Shown: positions 1 to 8,764, numbered from the stretch's first letter. The stretch is 64,000 nt of DNA from Paenibacillus massiliensis 2301065 = DSM 16942 (GCF_000377505.1 NZ_KB898198.1:62001-126000), one strand, 5' to 3'. Translations and numbers: made by a program. Notes: generated by a model from the sequence alone, not told the origin.

Positions 1-93
1 TAATTAACCGCTGGTAGATGCAATTTTAAGCTTCAGGGTCGGCAGCGGCTCATGGAGTTTATGCAAAATGTCCACAGGCAGGAGAGTGAAGGT

Positions 94-573
94 ATGTTTC
101 AAGCAATCCCTTATGAAGGAACACGCAGTGAGCAATTCGCTTCTGCACTGAACCAACTGAAGGCTCTGATTCATGACGAACCGAATCGAGTGGCGAATCT
201 GGCGAATGCCGCATCCTTGCTTAAGCACTTTATGAACGATGTCAACTGGACCGGCTTTTATCTCTACGATGGACATGAGCTGGTATTGGGTCCCTTTCAG
301 GGACTTCCAGCCTGTATTCGCATTCCACTGGGACGCGGCGTATGCGGTACAGCCGCTGAAGAACGCCGCACTGTAGTTGTAGAGGACGTTCATTTGTTCC
401 CAGGACATATCGCCTGTGATGCTGCTTCCAATAGTGAGATCGTCGTTCCCTTAGTCAAGGACGGTGAATTGATCGGAGTGCTGGACATTGACAGCCCGCT
501 TAAAAATCGGTTTGATGCCGAAGATCAGGCTTTCCTGGAGCAATTCGCAGAACTGCTGATCGAGCAGCTGTAA
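94..573 (+). CDS. msrC: Free methionine-(R)-sulfoxide reductase (GAF domain)
   Basis: A single GAF-domain protein of 159 residues. The family reduces free methionine-(R)-sulfoxide to methionine in the cytoplasm and protects against oxidative damage. The signature is clear: VNWTGFYLY, then LGPFQGLPAC, GRGVCGTA and FPGHIACDAAS, which carry the three cysteines of the family, and the terminal VLDIDSP. It strongly resembles Bacillus YtsP. The frame is open upstream from position 52, but AGGAGAG at 80-86 is 7 nt before the ATG at 94 and the family length fits that start. It appears to be monocistronic. Confidence 0.93.
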   Translation: MFQAIPYEGTRSEQFASALNQLKALIHDEPNRVANLANAASLLKHFMNDVNWTGFYLYDGHELVLGPFQGLPACIRIPLGRGVCGTAAEERRTVVVEDVHLFPGHIACDAASNSEIVVPLVKDGELIGVLDIDSPLKNRFDAEDQAFLEQFAELLIEQL

Positions 574-722
574 ATCTGTAGTACTGTGGCAGCACCTTAT
601 AGCTGTAGCAGCACGTTAGTAACTGCAATAGTCTTAGTTGCTGTAGCAGGTACATCGTCCGCACCTGACAAGATCAGGTCCAGGGGCATGCATATCAAGT
701 CATCCTGACACAGCTCGCATTA

Positions 723-758
723 AATAGCCTTGCTCCCGTTACTGGTGGCAGGGCTATT
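723..758. other. Hairpin downstream of msrC
   Basis: AATAGCC (723-729) pairs with GGCTATT (752-758), extended by a partly paired inner stem. It lies between the convergent msrC and MerR genes. There is no clear T-tract on either side, so a role as terminator is only possible. Confidence 0.3.
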
Positions 759-869
759 GATGTGAGGCTATCAACAAAAAAACGCCCCCTACCGCGAGCG
801 TCGTAACCCAATTTATATGCCATATCCCTATTAACCTCGATACTTTATCCTGCGCTAATCTGCTATCCG

Positions 870-1886
870 CTATTTAAGCTCGCACGCAGCAAGAATCTTC
901 ATGCCGTCTCGTAAGAATTCTGCCAACCTGGGATGATACTCACGATACATCGTATGAAAATCCTCATGCTCCACATACAAATCACCCAGATCACTATAGA
1001 TCTGTGCTGTAGGTGTATAGAAGTGGCTGATCCACTCCAAATGGCGCCGTACAATCGCCTGCACTCTCTTGCTCCCCGGCTCCTCCCCATCCTTGATGGC
1101 GGCGATCAGGTCATGGTGGATTTCCTCAACCTCTGCTTGGGATTGCAAATACTTTTCCTTCGGCCATGCCTCTGGCTGCTGAGATTGCTCTTGCTCCTCT
1201 CGATCCTCATGCTTCTGTCTTACAGATGCTGAGCCATTACCCGATCCGTTCAAGGTCTGTTCTTCAGGCGGCTGCCCCTGACCTCGCTGTCTTGCACGAT
1301 TCACAGCCTTCACACCACTCGTCTTCGTAACGGTCCTCTTCGTATCTGCCGTCCTTGTATCTTCCGTGATAACTCCATGTCCTGACAGTTCTCCATACTG
1401 CCTGGTGGCATCAGGCCCCACCTCTAGCGGCTCTACTTCACTGTGATGAAGCTCTTGCTGGGCGCTATGCTGGTTAGGCTGCCGTGCATTGTTCCAGCTC
1501 TGCTGCAACTGAAGTCCACTGAACAGCTTCCGATGCTCCAACGGGAATTCGCCATTCAGATGACTCAAGGTTAGATCAATGGTCTGAACAAGCAGATGCA
1601 TTCGCTGAGCCTTCTGCTTAATCCTGAGCCTATGCTCCAGCAATACATCGGCCGGAGCCTCCTCATAGCGATGCATCCACATCGCCAGCTCCTCACCTGG
1701 CATGACCAGCTCCTGACAGATCATGAGATGCTGGAGACACAATAACCCCCGCTCATCGTAATAATGAACTCCATCCTTTGGGACCAGAGACGGCTTTAAC
1801 CAGCCATTCTGTTCGTAGCGGTTCAATTCCTCAAGCGGCATTCCCGACATATCGCTCACTTCCTCCAATGTATAGGCCATCTCCAT
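870..1886 (-). CDS. MerR-family regulator with C-terminal TipAS-like domain
   Basis: The N-terminal 70 residues form a MerR-type winged helix (YTLEEVSDMSGMPLEELNRYEQ, written in part). A long, low-complexity Q/E/R/T-rich linker follows (about residues 125-245). The C-terminal 90 residues resemble the TipAS domain, a globin-like fold that binds antibiotics or hydrophobic ligands (IHHDLIAAIKDGEEPGSKRVQ; HPRLAEFLRDGMKIL). The protein probably activates a multidrug-type response when ligand binds. A GTG at 1892 is possible, but GGGAGG is 5 nt from the ATG at 1886, which I prefer. No obvious target gene is adjacent. The linker is longer than usual for the family. Confidence 0.75.
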   Translation of the reverse strand: MEMAYTLEEVSDMSGMPLEELNRYEQNGWLKPSLVPKDGVHYYDERGLLCLQHLMICQELVMPGEELAMWMHRYEEAPADVLLEHRLRIKQKAQRMHLLVQTIDLTLSHLNGEFPLEHRKLFSGLQLQQSWNNARQPNQHSAQQELHHSEVEPLEVGPDATRQYGELSGHGVITEDTRTADTKRTVTKTSGVKAVNRARQRGQGQPPEEQTLNGSGNGSASVRQKHEDREEQEQSQQPEAWPKEKYLQSQAEVEEIHHDLIAAIKDGEEPGSKRVQAIVRRHLEWISHFYTPTAQIYSDLGDLYVEHEDFHTMYREYHPRLAEFLRDGMKILAACELK

Positions 1887-2146
1887 ACTCACCTCCCTGT
1901 ATTTCCTTTGTAGCAGTTTGTACTATTTGTACTATTTATATATTTTGTATTGTTTGTATCTGTTTATAGGTACTTTCCATTACCCCGGTAGCACATTACG
2001 AACCAGCTTTGAAGTGCTACCTTCCACTCAAGAAAATAGAGGATGCTGGTGAATTCCTTGCCAGAAAAGCGAGACCAATCTGGATGTTATACGTATTATC
2101 AAGTAATATATGGTATTTTTTTAGCTAATTACAGAGGAGGGACACC

Positions 2147-2725
2147 ATGAAGAGAAATTCAAGGAATAGTACGTGGTACATAGTCACAGCGGTACTTGCT
2201 GTTATGCTGTTGGCAGGATGCAAGGATGCTACAATCCCATCTTCGAGTGATCCAGTAGCGGGGAATGAAGCTGCTCCCGAATCAACGTTCAGTGAGGAAA
2301 TGGTACAGGAAGCTATACAGGCAGCGGAAGCCTACAAGACCAAGGAATATTCTGTGACCGCATCAGAGGATATGCTGTCTGACGATTCTATCTTGGCGCG
2401 CACGGAAGAGATGAAGCCTTACTTCACCGAGCATTTCTCGGAAAAGGCCCTAAGAACTCGCTATACTGTCGTTCCATTCCACGCTGCACATATACGGAAC
2501 ACCTCCCTGCACCCGGAAAATTTGAGCTTCTCCATATCTGGCCGCGAGGAGAACATGATTGATCTGATCTATGAGGTTGATCTCGTTCTAGGAGATGACG
2601 TCAGCAGCGACAGTGAACGTGTCCCGATGCAGGGAACACTAACGCTATCCTATGAAGAGGGAAAGTGGCTGGTACAGGAGGATCATTTTGATTCGGTTGC
2701 GTTCAATGACTTAATCTCGAAATAA
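2147..2725 (+). CDS. Predicted lipoprotein, unknown function
   Basis: A 192-residue protein with a lipoprotein signal peptide: a basic N-terminus, a hydrophobic stretch (WYIVTAVLAVMLL) and the lipobox LLAGC, with Cys at about residue 25. The mature part is acidic and probably lies on the outer face of the membrane. GAGGAGGG lies 7-8 nt before the ATG. I recognise no family domain. The C-terminal half (about 115-190) alternates hydrophobic and polar residues like a beta-rich fold. The next gene has its own promoter, so this one is probably monocistronic. Confidence 0.8.
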   Translation: MKRNSRNSTWYIVTAVLAVMLLAGCKDATIPSSSDPVAGNEAAPESTFSEEMVQEAIQAAEAYKTKEYSVTASEDMLSDDSILARTEEMKPYFTEHFSEKALRTRYTVVPFHAAHIRNTSLHPENLSFSISGREENMIDLIYEVDLVLGDDVSSDSERVPMQGTLTLSYEEGKWLVQEDHFDSVAFNDLISK

Positions 2726-2861
2726 TTGTATGGAATTCGCCTAGAAACGTACAGGCTCAGACTATAATCTATTGTATTCCAGCTACTTAATTTCTCCTTT
2801 TGCCATAAGACGGATTGTAACGGCTAGCGCATCTTTTCCCGAGAAACTATCGGAAACTTCC

Positions 2862-2891
2862 TTGACAGTCCGTCGTTAACTTTATTACTAT
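2862..2891 (+). promoter_or_regulatory. SigA-type promoter of the flavoprotein gene
   Basis: TTGACA at 2862-2867 and TACTAT at 2886-2891, spacer 18 nt. The expected transcription start is near 2898, inside the first Rex-like operator. Confidence 0.6.
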
Positions 2892-2896
2892 AGCAT

Positions 2897-2914
2897 TTGT
2901 GAAATAATGCACAA
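2897..2914 (+). promoter_or_regulatory. Rex-like operator 1
   Basis: TTGTGAAATAATGCACAA fits the Rex consensus TTGTGAA-N4-TTCACAA with one mismatch. Rex is the NADH/NAD+-sensing repressor that holds anaerobic genes off while NADH is low. The site overlaps the predicted transcription start, the usual place for repression. Confidence 0.7.
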
Positions 2915-2919
2915 TAATA

Positions 2920-2937
2920 TTGTGAAATGGTACACAA
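2920..2937 (+). promoter_or_regulatory. Rex-like operator 2
   Basis: TTGTGAAATGGTACACAA is a second Rex-type palindrome with one mismatch. It is 23 nt (about two helical turns) from the first site, on the same DNA face. It abuts the ribosome-binding site AAGGGGG. Confidence 0.65.
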
Positions 2938-2952
2938 GGGGGAAATACAGAA

Positions 2953-4491
2953 ATGAAAAAGAACACAACAGTACTACTTACTCTCCTTCTATCCATCGTT
3001 CTCGTCATTGCAGGATGCGGAAATAATGGTAGTAGTAATAGTGAGAAAAAAGCAAATGAAGGTCAAAGCACAACCGAGGAGAAAAAGACGGATACGGTGT
3101 CAGGTGCGTCACAAGCAAGCTATACACCAATTGATCAGTTAAAAGATAGCTATGATATTATTATTGTTGGTGCTGGTGGTGCTGGTATGACCGTTGCATT
3201 GGAAGCAAAGGAAAAAGGAATGAACCCTGTTATTTTCGAAAAAATGCCAGTCGCTGGTGGTAATACAACCAAATCCTCTTCAGGGATGAATGCTTCTCAG
3301 ACCAAATTCCAAAAGGAACAAGGCATTGAAGATAGCAATGATTTATTTTATGAAGAAACATTAGCAGGTGGTCATAACACCAATGATAAAGAAATGCTAC
3401 GTTTCTTTGTAGATAATTCTGCAGATGCAATTGATTGGTTAGATTCGATTGGAATCCGATTGAACAACCTTACAATAACAGGCGGTATGAAAGAAAAACG
3501 TACACACCGTCCTGAGGATGGTTCAGCAATAGGTCAGTATCTAGTTGCTGGGTTGGTTAGAAATGTACATGAAAAAGAGATTCCATTGTTCGTTAATGCG
3601 GATGTAAAAGAAATAACGCAAGCTGATGGTAAAGTAAACGGTGTTAAAGTATTGATTGATCAAACCGATGAAAAAGTAATTACTGCAAAAGCCGTTGTTG
3701 TAACGAGTGGTGGTTTTGGTTCTAATGCGGAGATGATCGCCGAGGTTAGACCTGACCTAAAAGGCTTAGTAACAACCAACCAAATTGGTAGCACAGGCGA
3801 CGGTATTAGAATGATCGAGCAGCTTGGTGGTACGACTGTAGATATGGATCAAATCCAGGTTCATCCAACTGTACAGCAAGATAAATCGTACTTAATTGGT
3901 GAAGCTGTACGTGGTGAAGGTGCACTCCTTATTTCCACTGAAGGTACGCGCTTCGTGAACGAATTGGATACACGTGATAAAGTAACAGCAGCAATTAATG
4001 CCCTGCCTGAGAAAGCAGCTACATTAGTATTTGATGCTGGCGTGAAATCTCGTGTGAAGGCTATTGAGCAATATGACAAGATGGGCTTCGTCGTGAAAGG
4101 TGACACGATCGAGGAGTTAGCACAAGCCATCAACGTTCCAGCAGATCAATTGAAAGCAACTATAGACACTTGGAACGAAGCCGTGAAGAACAAACAAGAT
4201 GGTGAATTTGGCAGAACAACAGGTATGGATCATGACCTATCTGCCGCACCATACTATGCCATCAAAATCGCTCCTGGGATTCACTACACTATGGGTGGTG
4301 TAAAGATTAACACCAACACAGAAGTGTTAGACAAGGATGGAAAAGCCATTGAAGGCTTGTTCGCAGCAGGTGAATTGACAGGCGGCTTGCATGGTGAAAA
4401 CCGAATTGGTGGTAACTCTGTTGCTGAAATTATCATCTTTGGACGTCAAGCCGGGATCAAATCCGCTGAGTTTGTACAATCAAAGCAATAG
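2953..4491 (+). CDS. Surface-anchored fumarate-reductase-like flavoprotein (flavocytochrome c family)
   Basis: A 512-residue FAD-dependent reductase of the fumarate reductase/flavocytochrome c family. The signal peptide ends in the lipobox VIAGC (Cys about residue 22), which places the enzyme outside the membrane. The FAD motif DIIIVGAGGAGMT is at about 71. All four expected catalytic positions are visible: His in QVHPT, the proton-donor Arg in ELDTRDK, His in GIHYTMGGV and Arg in ENRIGGNS. The fused FMN-binding or heme domain of many relatives is absent, so electrons must come from a partner protein. Extracellular acceptor reduction is inferred. A Rex-like promoter lies upstream and a terminator downstream, so it is a single-gene unit. 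It is visibly AT-richer than its neighbours, suggesting transfer. Confidence 0.85.
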   Translation: MKKNTTVLLTLLLSIVLVIAGCGNNGSSNSEKKANEGQSTTEEKKTDTVSGASQASYTPIDQLKDSYDIIIVGAGGAGMTVALEAKEKGMNPVIFEKMPVAGGNTTKSSSGMNASQTKFQKEQGIEDSNDLFYEETLAGGHNTNDKEMLRFFVDNSADAIDWLDSIGIRLNNLTITGGMKEKRTHRPEDGSAIGQYLVAGLVRNVHEKEIPLFVNADVKEITQADGKVNGVKVLIDQTDEKVITAKAVVVTSGGFGSNAEMIAEVRPDLKGLVTTNQIGSTGDGIRMIEQLGGTTVDMDQIQVHPTVQQDKSYLIGEAVRGEGALLISTEGTRFVNELDTRDKVTAAINALPEKAATLVFDAGVKSRVKAIEQYDKMGFVVKGDTIEELAQAINVPADQLKATIDTWNEAVKNKQDGEFGRTTGMDHDLSAAPYYAIKIAPGIHYTMGGVKINTNTEVLDKDGKAIEGLFAAGELTGGLHGENRIGGNSVAEIIIFGRQAGIKSAEFVQSKQ

Positions 4492-4527
4492 GTAATAGGT
4501 TTATCTAAATAAATATACACATAAAAG

Positions 4528-4570
4528 ATGCAGGCTTTAGAGTGATCCCTCTAGAGACCTGCATTTTTTA
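4528..4570 (+). terminator. Intrinsic terminator of the flavoprotein gene
   Basis: ATGCAGG (4528-4534) pairs with CCTGCAT (4558-4564); the inner TTAGAG/CTCTAG pairing extends the stem, and a T-run follows at 4565-4569. Confidence 0.85.
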
Positions 4571-4660
4571 TATAAACTCCAACTACTAAGTTCCTATTTT
4601 TTCTATAAAAGGTTATTGTCAGCTTAACGAATGTAGTGTACATTAATCTATGATTCCAAT

Positions 4661-4756
4661 AAGAAACGGGAGCTTGATGAAGTCAGGCTGAGAGGGTGGC
4701 CGTATGCCGCCGACCGTGAAATCTGATCTGGGTAATGCCAGCGTAGAGAAGACCAA
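4661..4756 (+). ncRNA. TPP riboswitch (THI element)
   Basis: The conserved THI-box core is present: CGGGAGCTTG, then GGCTGAGAGG at 4686-4695, GACCGT, ATCTGATCTGGGTAATGCC and AGCGTAGAGAAG. It precedes a terminator (4879-4907) and the ykoE-ykoD-ykoC genes. The standard model is that bound thiamine pyrophosphate favours the terminator and shuts off thiamine-precursor uptake. Boundaries are approximate. Confidence 0.93.
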
Positions 4757-4878
4757 ATGCAGTCGGTATGTATTCAAGCAGACCTGCAGATGGAGTAGAC
4801 GCAGCCGATGCGTGCTATTTCCTGACGCCGTCTAGCAAGAGTCATCTGACAGCAAATGAAGTTCATACTGCGCAAGCT

Positions 4879-4907
4879 ACCTGCCCGGATCGGGGCAGGT
4901 TTTTTTA
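4879..4907 (+). terminator. Riboswitch expression-platform terminator
   Basis: ACCTGCCC (4879-4886) pairs with GGGCAGGT (4893-4900) around a 6-nt loop, followed by a long T-run from 4900. It lies between the riboswitch and the ykoE start. It also rules out upstream in-frame starts for ykoE. Confidence 0.88.
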
Positions 4908-4936
4908 TTTTATTAACGGGAAGGAAGTTGAGGCTC

Positions 4937-5536
4937 ATGACAGCAATTATTTCTAAAAAAGGTTCAGCTCTCAAGCTAACCGACATTCTGGTCACAATCG
5001 TCATCGCAGTGGTATTCGGTATTGTGTACAAAATCTGGGGCCCCGCCTATGACATGGTCAAGCCACTCGGCTTGCACGCAGAGCAGATTACCTATGGCAT
5101 GTGGTTCATGGCAGGAACGTTCGCCTATCTGATCATCCGTAAGCCGGGGGTGGCTATACTTGCAGAAGTAGCTGCTGCAACCATCAGCGCTTTGTTAGGC
5201 AGTGAATGGGGAATCTCCACCTTGTATTATGGACTGGTGCAGGGGCTGGGAGCAGAGCTGTTCTTTGCCATGTTTCTCTACCGAAAAAACAATCTGTGGG
5301 TGACCTGCTTGGCCGCAATCGGCGCGGCAGCCGGATCACTCCTGCTTGATTTCCACTATGGATACATCGAATCCTTGACGGCCTGGAACTATACGCTCTT
5401 CATCGGTCTTCGTCTGCTTGGGAGTATTATTATCGCAGGGATCTTCGCTTATTATCTATTAAAGGCGCTTGAGCTGACCGGGGTGACCCAATCGCTCCGA
5501 CCGGCATCCCGTGAGGACTATGAGGCTTTGAACTGA
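4937..5536 (+). CDS. ykoE: ECF transporter S component for thiamine precursor (YkoE)
   Basis: A 199-residue integral membrane protein with about five to six hydrophobic segments. It matches the YkoE family, the substrate-binding subunit of the ykoEDC energy-coupling-factor transporter for hydroxymethylpyrimidine or thiamine. Features include the N-terminal LKLTDILVTIVIAVVFG and the polar YGLVQGLGAELFFA segment. The ATG at 4937 is the first start after the terminator hairpin, with GAGG just upstream. Control by the TPP riboswitch is the strongest functional evidence. The stop is 2 nt before the next start, so translation is probably coupled. Confidence 0.9.
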   Translation: MTAIISKKGSALKLTDILVTIVIAVVFGIVYKIWGPAYDMVKPLGLHAEQITYGMWFMAGTFAYLIIRKPGVAILAEVAAATISALLGSEWGISTLYYGLVQGLGAELFFAMFLYRKNNLWVTCLAAIGAAAGSLLLDFHYGYIESLTAWNYTLFIGLRLLGSIIIAGIFAYYLLKALELTGVTQSLRPASREDYEALN

Positions 5537-5538
5537 GC

Positions 5539-7257
5539 ATGGCTCTTTCAGGGCGTGCGGGGCACGTAGAACATGAGGAGCATTGGGAACATGTGGCGCA
5601 TGTAGAGCATAAGGATCATGTGGCGCATGTGGAGCATGTGGAGCATGTGGAGCATCTGAAGCATGTGAAGCATCTGAAGCATTTAGGGCACACTCCCGAT
5701 ATCGCTGCGGGTGTCAGCAATCTGCGACTGAAGTTCCCAAGGGAACAGGAGCTACTCTTTCAGGGCTTATCCCTGTCCGTTCGCAAAGGGGAAAAGCTAT
5801 TGCTGCTCGGGCCAAGCGGCTGCGGCAAATCGACGCTGCTACAGGTGCTGAGCGGCATGATTCCTCGTTCCATCGAGGTGCCGATGAAATGCGATGAGGT
5901 CATCATACCTGAACGTTCAGGCGTCGTATTCCAGGACCCTGACACCCAGTTCTGCATGTCCTTTGCAGATGAAGAGCTGGCCTTTGTGCTGGAGAACCGC
6001 CGCATTCCGCGCGAGGAGATGCCATCGCTCATTCACGACTGTCTGACACAGGTCGGATTGGCAGAAGAAGTAGCTAGAATGCCTATTCAGGCGATGTCAC
6101 AAGGAATGAAGCAACGGCTGGCTGTCGCTTCTGTACTCGCTGCAGAGGCAGAGGTACTATTTCTGGATGAGCCTACCGCATTACTGGATGAAGAAGGAAC
6201 CCTTCAGGTCTGGGACACGATCAGGAGCATAGCTGCGGATAAGACCTTGATCATCGTGGAGCATAAGATCAGTGACATTATTCAACTGGTGGATCGGATT
6301 GTCGTACTGTCTCCCGATGGAGAAATCATCGCCGATGGAATTCCAGAAGAGGTATTCGCCACCTCTCAGGATACGTTGAGAGCGTTCGGCATTTGGTACC
6401 CTGGGGTGTGGAGTGAGGCGACCTCTCCGCGGCTGTCAAACGATGCAGCAGCAGATACGAATATGAGTACGAATACAGACACAGATACGGATTTAAATGC
6501 ATGTACAGATATAAATAAAGGTATGAATACAGAGAAAGCCCACTGCGTAGCCAATAGACTCCAACGTAATGAGAATTTCTATTGTAATGGTGCCTCTTCA
6601 GTCATGGAGCTAGACAACTTTGCGGGGCTGCGTAGCAGAACAGAAGTCATCCGAGTGGAGAAGGCTCAGATCTTTCCCGGTCAATGGATTGGGATCACCG
6701 GTGCCAACGGAGTGGGCAAAAGCTCCCTCCTGCTATCCATGATGGGTCTGCTCAAGACGACGGGACGGTACGAGATATGCCATCGGCCTGCAGGTAAGAC
6801 AGGACAACTGGCAGAGCATATTGGCTTCGTATTCCAGAATTCCGAGTTCCAGTTCGTCACCAATTCGGTGTATGAAGAGGTGGAATATTCGGTACTCTTC
6901 GATCTTCCGAATCCAGCGCAGCGGAAGTATACGGTGCAGCAGCTCCTGGCCCGATTCGGCTTGCTATCTCTGGAGCACAGACATCCTTATCAGCTATCGC
7001 TCGGGCAGAAACGCCGCTTGAGTATTGCCACCGCCATTATTCGTGAACCTAAGGTGCTACTGCTAGATGAGCCTACCTTTGGTCAGGACGCCCGCAATAC
7101 CTTTTCTATTCTGGATTTGCTGGAGTCGCTTCGTAGCGCTGGAACGGCAATCATCATGGTGACTCATGATGCTGAGGCGGTCCGCCGCTACTGCACGGAT
7201 GAATGGCGGGTCCGACATGGGAGGGTTGAGCATGCAATTAACTTTTCCTCATCATGA
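5539..7257 (+). CDS. ykoD: ECF transporter duplicated ATPase (YkoD) with His-rich N-terminal tail
   Basis: A 572-residue fused double ABC ATPase. First ATPase (about 55-275): Walker A GPSGCGKST, signature SQGMKQRLA, Walker B LFLDEPTALLD. Second ATPase (about 375-560): Walker A GANGVGKSS, signature SLGQKRRLS, Walker B LLLDEPTFGQD. It powers YkoE/YkoC uptake from the cytoplasmic face. Two unusual parts: the first 50 residues are an irregular H-V-E-H/H-L-K-H repeat encoded by a six-base-period tract (5563-5690), and the linker at about 305-350 is a Thr/Asp/Asn-rich repeat. Neither belongs to the ABC fold. The ATG at 5539 lacks a strong Shine-Dalgarno; a start after the His tail is possible but I see no better one. 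Confidence 0.88.
   Translation: MALSGRAGHVEHEEHWEHVAHVEHKDHVAHVEHVEHVEHLKHVKHLKHLGHTPDIAAGVSNLRLKFPREQELLFQGLSLSVRKGEKLLLLGPSGCGKSTLLQVLSGMIPRSIEVPMKCDEVIIPERSGVVFQDPDTQFCMSFADEELAFVLENRRIPREEMPSLIHDCLTQVGLAEEVARMPIQAMSQGMKQRLAVASVLAAEAEVLFLDEPTALLDEEGTLQVWDTIRSIAADKTLIIVEHKISDIIQLVDRIVVLSPDGEIIADGIPEEVFATSQDTLRAFGIWYPGVWSEATSPRLSNDAAADTNMSTNTDTDTDLNACTDINKGMNTEKAHCVANRLQRNENFYCNGASSVMELDNFAGLRSRTEVIRVEKAQIFPGQWIGITGANGVGKSSLLLSMMGLLKTTGRYEICHRPAGKTGQLAEHIGFVFQNSEFQFVTNSVYEEVEYSVLFDLPNPAQRKYTVQQLLARFGLLSLEHRHPYQLSLGQKRRLSIATAIIREPKVLLLDEPTFGQDARNTFSILDLLESLRSAGTAIIMVTHDAEAVRRYCTDEWRVRHGRVEHAINFSSS
5563..5690 (+). repeat. Hexanucleotide-period tract coding for His-rich tail
   Basis: Imperfect tandem units of the form NNGCAT/NNGCAC (GTGGAG-CAT, CTGAAG-CAT) stay in frame through the start of ykoD and yield about 20 histidines in 45 residues. 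Such tracts can change length by slippage in multiples of six bases without breaking the frame. Confidence 0.8.
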
Positions 7258-8020
7258 GACCTGGCTGCATCGGGTTAACCCGGGCTTGAAGCTGCTCGTG
7301 TTCGCCCTTCTCTTTCCGGCGGTGATCTGGATTCACAATCTGAATATCATGATTAATCTTGCTGCAGGAATGCTGCTGTTGCTCCTATGGTCTGGGCATC
7401 CATGGAGACGATTGCTGCTGTATGCTTCCCCATTCATCCTGATCTTTATCTCCACATCTACGGGGATGATGTTCTTCGGAACGGGAGAGACAACTTGGTG
7501 GAGGTGGGGACTCGTGCATATTACGGAGGAGAGCTTTCTACGTGGTATTCACTTGGGCTGCCGCGCCCTCTGTATGGCAGTTGCTGGACTGCTGTTCGGT
7601 CTGACGACGCGACCTGTGAGACTGTTCTATTCCCTGATGCAGCAATGGAGGCTTCCCCCAAGGTATGCATACAGCTTTCTTGCGGCTATGCGGATGATTC
7701 CTATGCTGCTGGACGAGTTCCAGACACTCCGGCATGCCTTGTTAATCCGGGGCATGAGTCGTCATGTCAGCCGCTGGAATCTGTACGCCCATATTAAGAT
7801 GTATGCGATCCCTCTACTTGCGCAAAGTATCCGCCGCGCGCAGCGTACAGCCATTGCCATGGAGGCCAAAGGACTCTCGGATCAGAAGCGCACCTATTAT
7901 TATGTAATAGGTTACTCGCAAGCAGATATCTGGCTGGGCATCTATTTTACGGGGGTATTTGCGTTAGCGATCTGGACGGGAGACATGTTCCCGTTTTTCG
8001 ATACATTGGACGTCCGGTAA
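7232..8020 (+). CDS. ykoC: ECF transporter T component (YkoC)
   Basis: A 262-residue EcfT-type membrane protein with about five transmembrane helices, which couples the ATPase to the S component. The cytoplasmic coupling helices are visible as the two short motifs HALLIRGMSR and AMEAKGLS. It starts inside the 3' end of ykoD (26-nt overlap) with GGGAGGG 6 nt before the ATG at 7232. This completes ykoE-ykoD-ykoC. The ykoF gene often found with this set is not recognisable downstream. Confidence 0.9.
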   Translation: MQLTFPHHETWLHRVNPGLKLLVFALLFPAVIWIHNLNIMINLAAGMLLLLLWSGHPWRRLLLYASPFILIFISTSTGMMFFGTGETTWWRWGLVHITEESFLRGIHLGCRALCMAVAGLLFGLTTRPVRLFYSLMQQWRLPPRYAYSFLAAMRMIPMLLDEFQTLRHALLIRGMSRHVSRWNLYAHIKMYAIPLLAQSIRRAQRTAIAMEAKGLSDQKRTYYYVIGYSQADIWLGIYFTGVFALAIWTGDMFPFFDTLDVR

Positions 8021-8094
8021 CTCATCAGAGTTAACAATCGGATTCCCGAATACAATTTAGCCGTAGCGCCTAATGGATTGGGGAGATTGAGCTC

Positions 8095-8218
8095 ATGAAG
8101 GAAGACCGGCCGGGGTTCTGGGAGAGCAACGGTTTTTTATAATACGGCTGATCCTCAAGAAAATGTGCTGGATGCATGCCGCAGCCAGTGGGGTCTCCGT
8201 TATCCGGGGGAAGACTGA
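8095..8218 (+). pseudogene. Small frameshifted reading frame downstream of ykoC
   Basis: An ATG with GGGGAG upstream begins MKEDRPGFWESNGF, which stops just after a six-T run (8133-8138). Reading one base over at that run continues as YNTADPQENVLDACRSQ and ends WGLRYPGED at 8216-8218, for a product of about 40 residues. Either a small gene is broken at the homopolymer or the run holds a sequencing error. I do not recognise the product. Apart from this, the terminator at 8391 and the repeat relic at 8441, I see nothing in the 8021-8764 gap except a 14-nt tandem duplication near 8232-8262. Confidence 0.3.
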
Positions 8219-8390
8219 GACGGTCGTCAAACTATTGACGACAGACTATTGACGACAGACGGCCGTACAATAAAAAGGTAGCAATTACTTATATAAGCTT
8301 CTAGCTAGAGAGCTAAGTATCCTTAATGACTATGTTGGATTTAAGCACACTAATGGATACAAAAAATGTTCAATTAGGAACACCTCAACG

Positions 8391-8431
8391 AAAAGGACTC
8401 CAAACCAACAATACGTCGGTGGAGTCCTTTT
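8391..8431 (+). terminator. Intrinsic terminator
   Basis: AAAAGGACTCCA (8391-8402) is an exact inverted repeat of TGGAGTCCTTTT (8420-8431). With A and T runs on both sides it could work in both directions. It is the first strong terminator after the ykoEDC operon. Confidence 0.8.
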
Positions 8432-8440
8432 GTGTGCATA

Positions 8441-8465
8441 CTCGCTCACACATGTAGAGTTCGAC
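8441..8465 (-). repeat. Isolated degenerate CRISPR repeat half
   Basis: CACATGTAGAGTTCGAC reproduces the 3' half (plus-strand reading) of the array A/D repeats, ATGTAGAGTGCGAC, with 13 of 14 bases identical. It lies 6 kb from the nearest array. No second copy is adjacent. Confidence 0.4.
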
Positions 8466-8764
8466 GTGTCTTCTCCATTTCGTCCCTTCAATCAGCTATC
8501 CTTACAGACCTTTCTTTCTCCCCGACCGAACGGCTTCTTTTGAATACTGGGAAATCGTCTTGATGCAAACGATGGCTTTTGCGCTGTCCCCTTATTGATG
8601 TAGGACTTCTGGCTTCCTGAATTAAATCATGCTAAGATTTGATACAATTTGCTAAATTAAGCCGCAAAATTTAACCTGTTCGTAATAATAGCACTTCCAT
8701 TAATATTGTACTCAATCGGCCGGGAACTTTCCCAAAAATCAGTTCTGTAAATGAGGGAATATAG

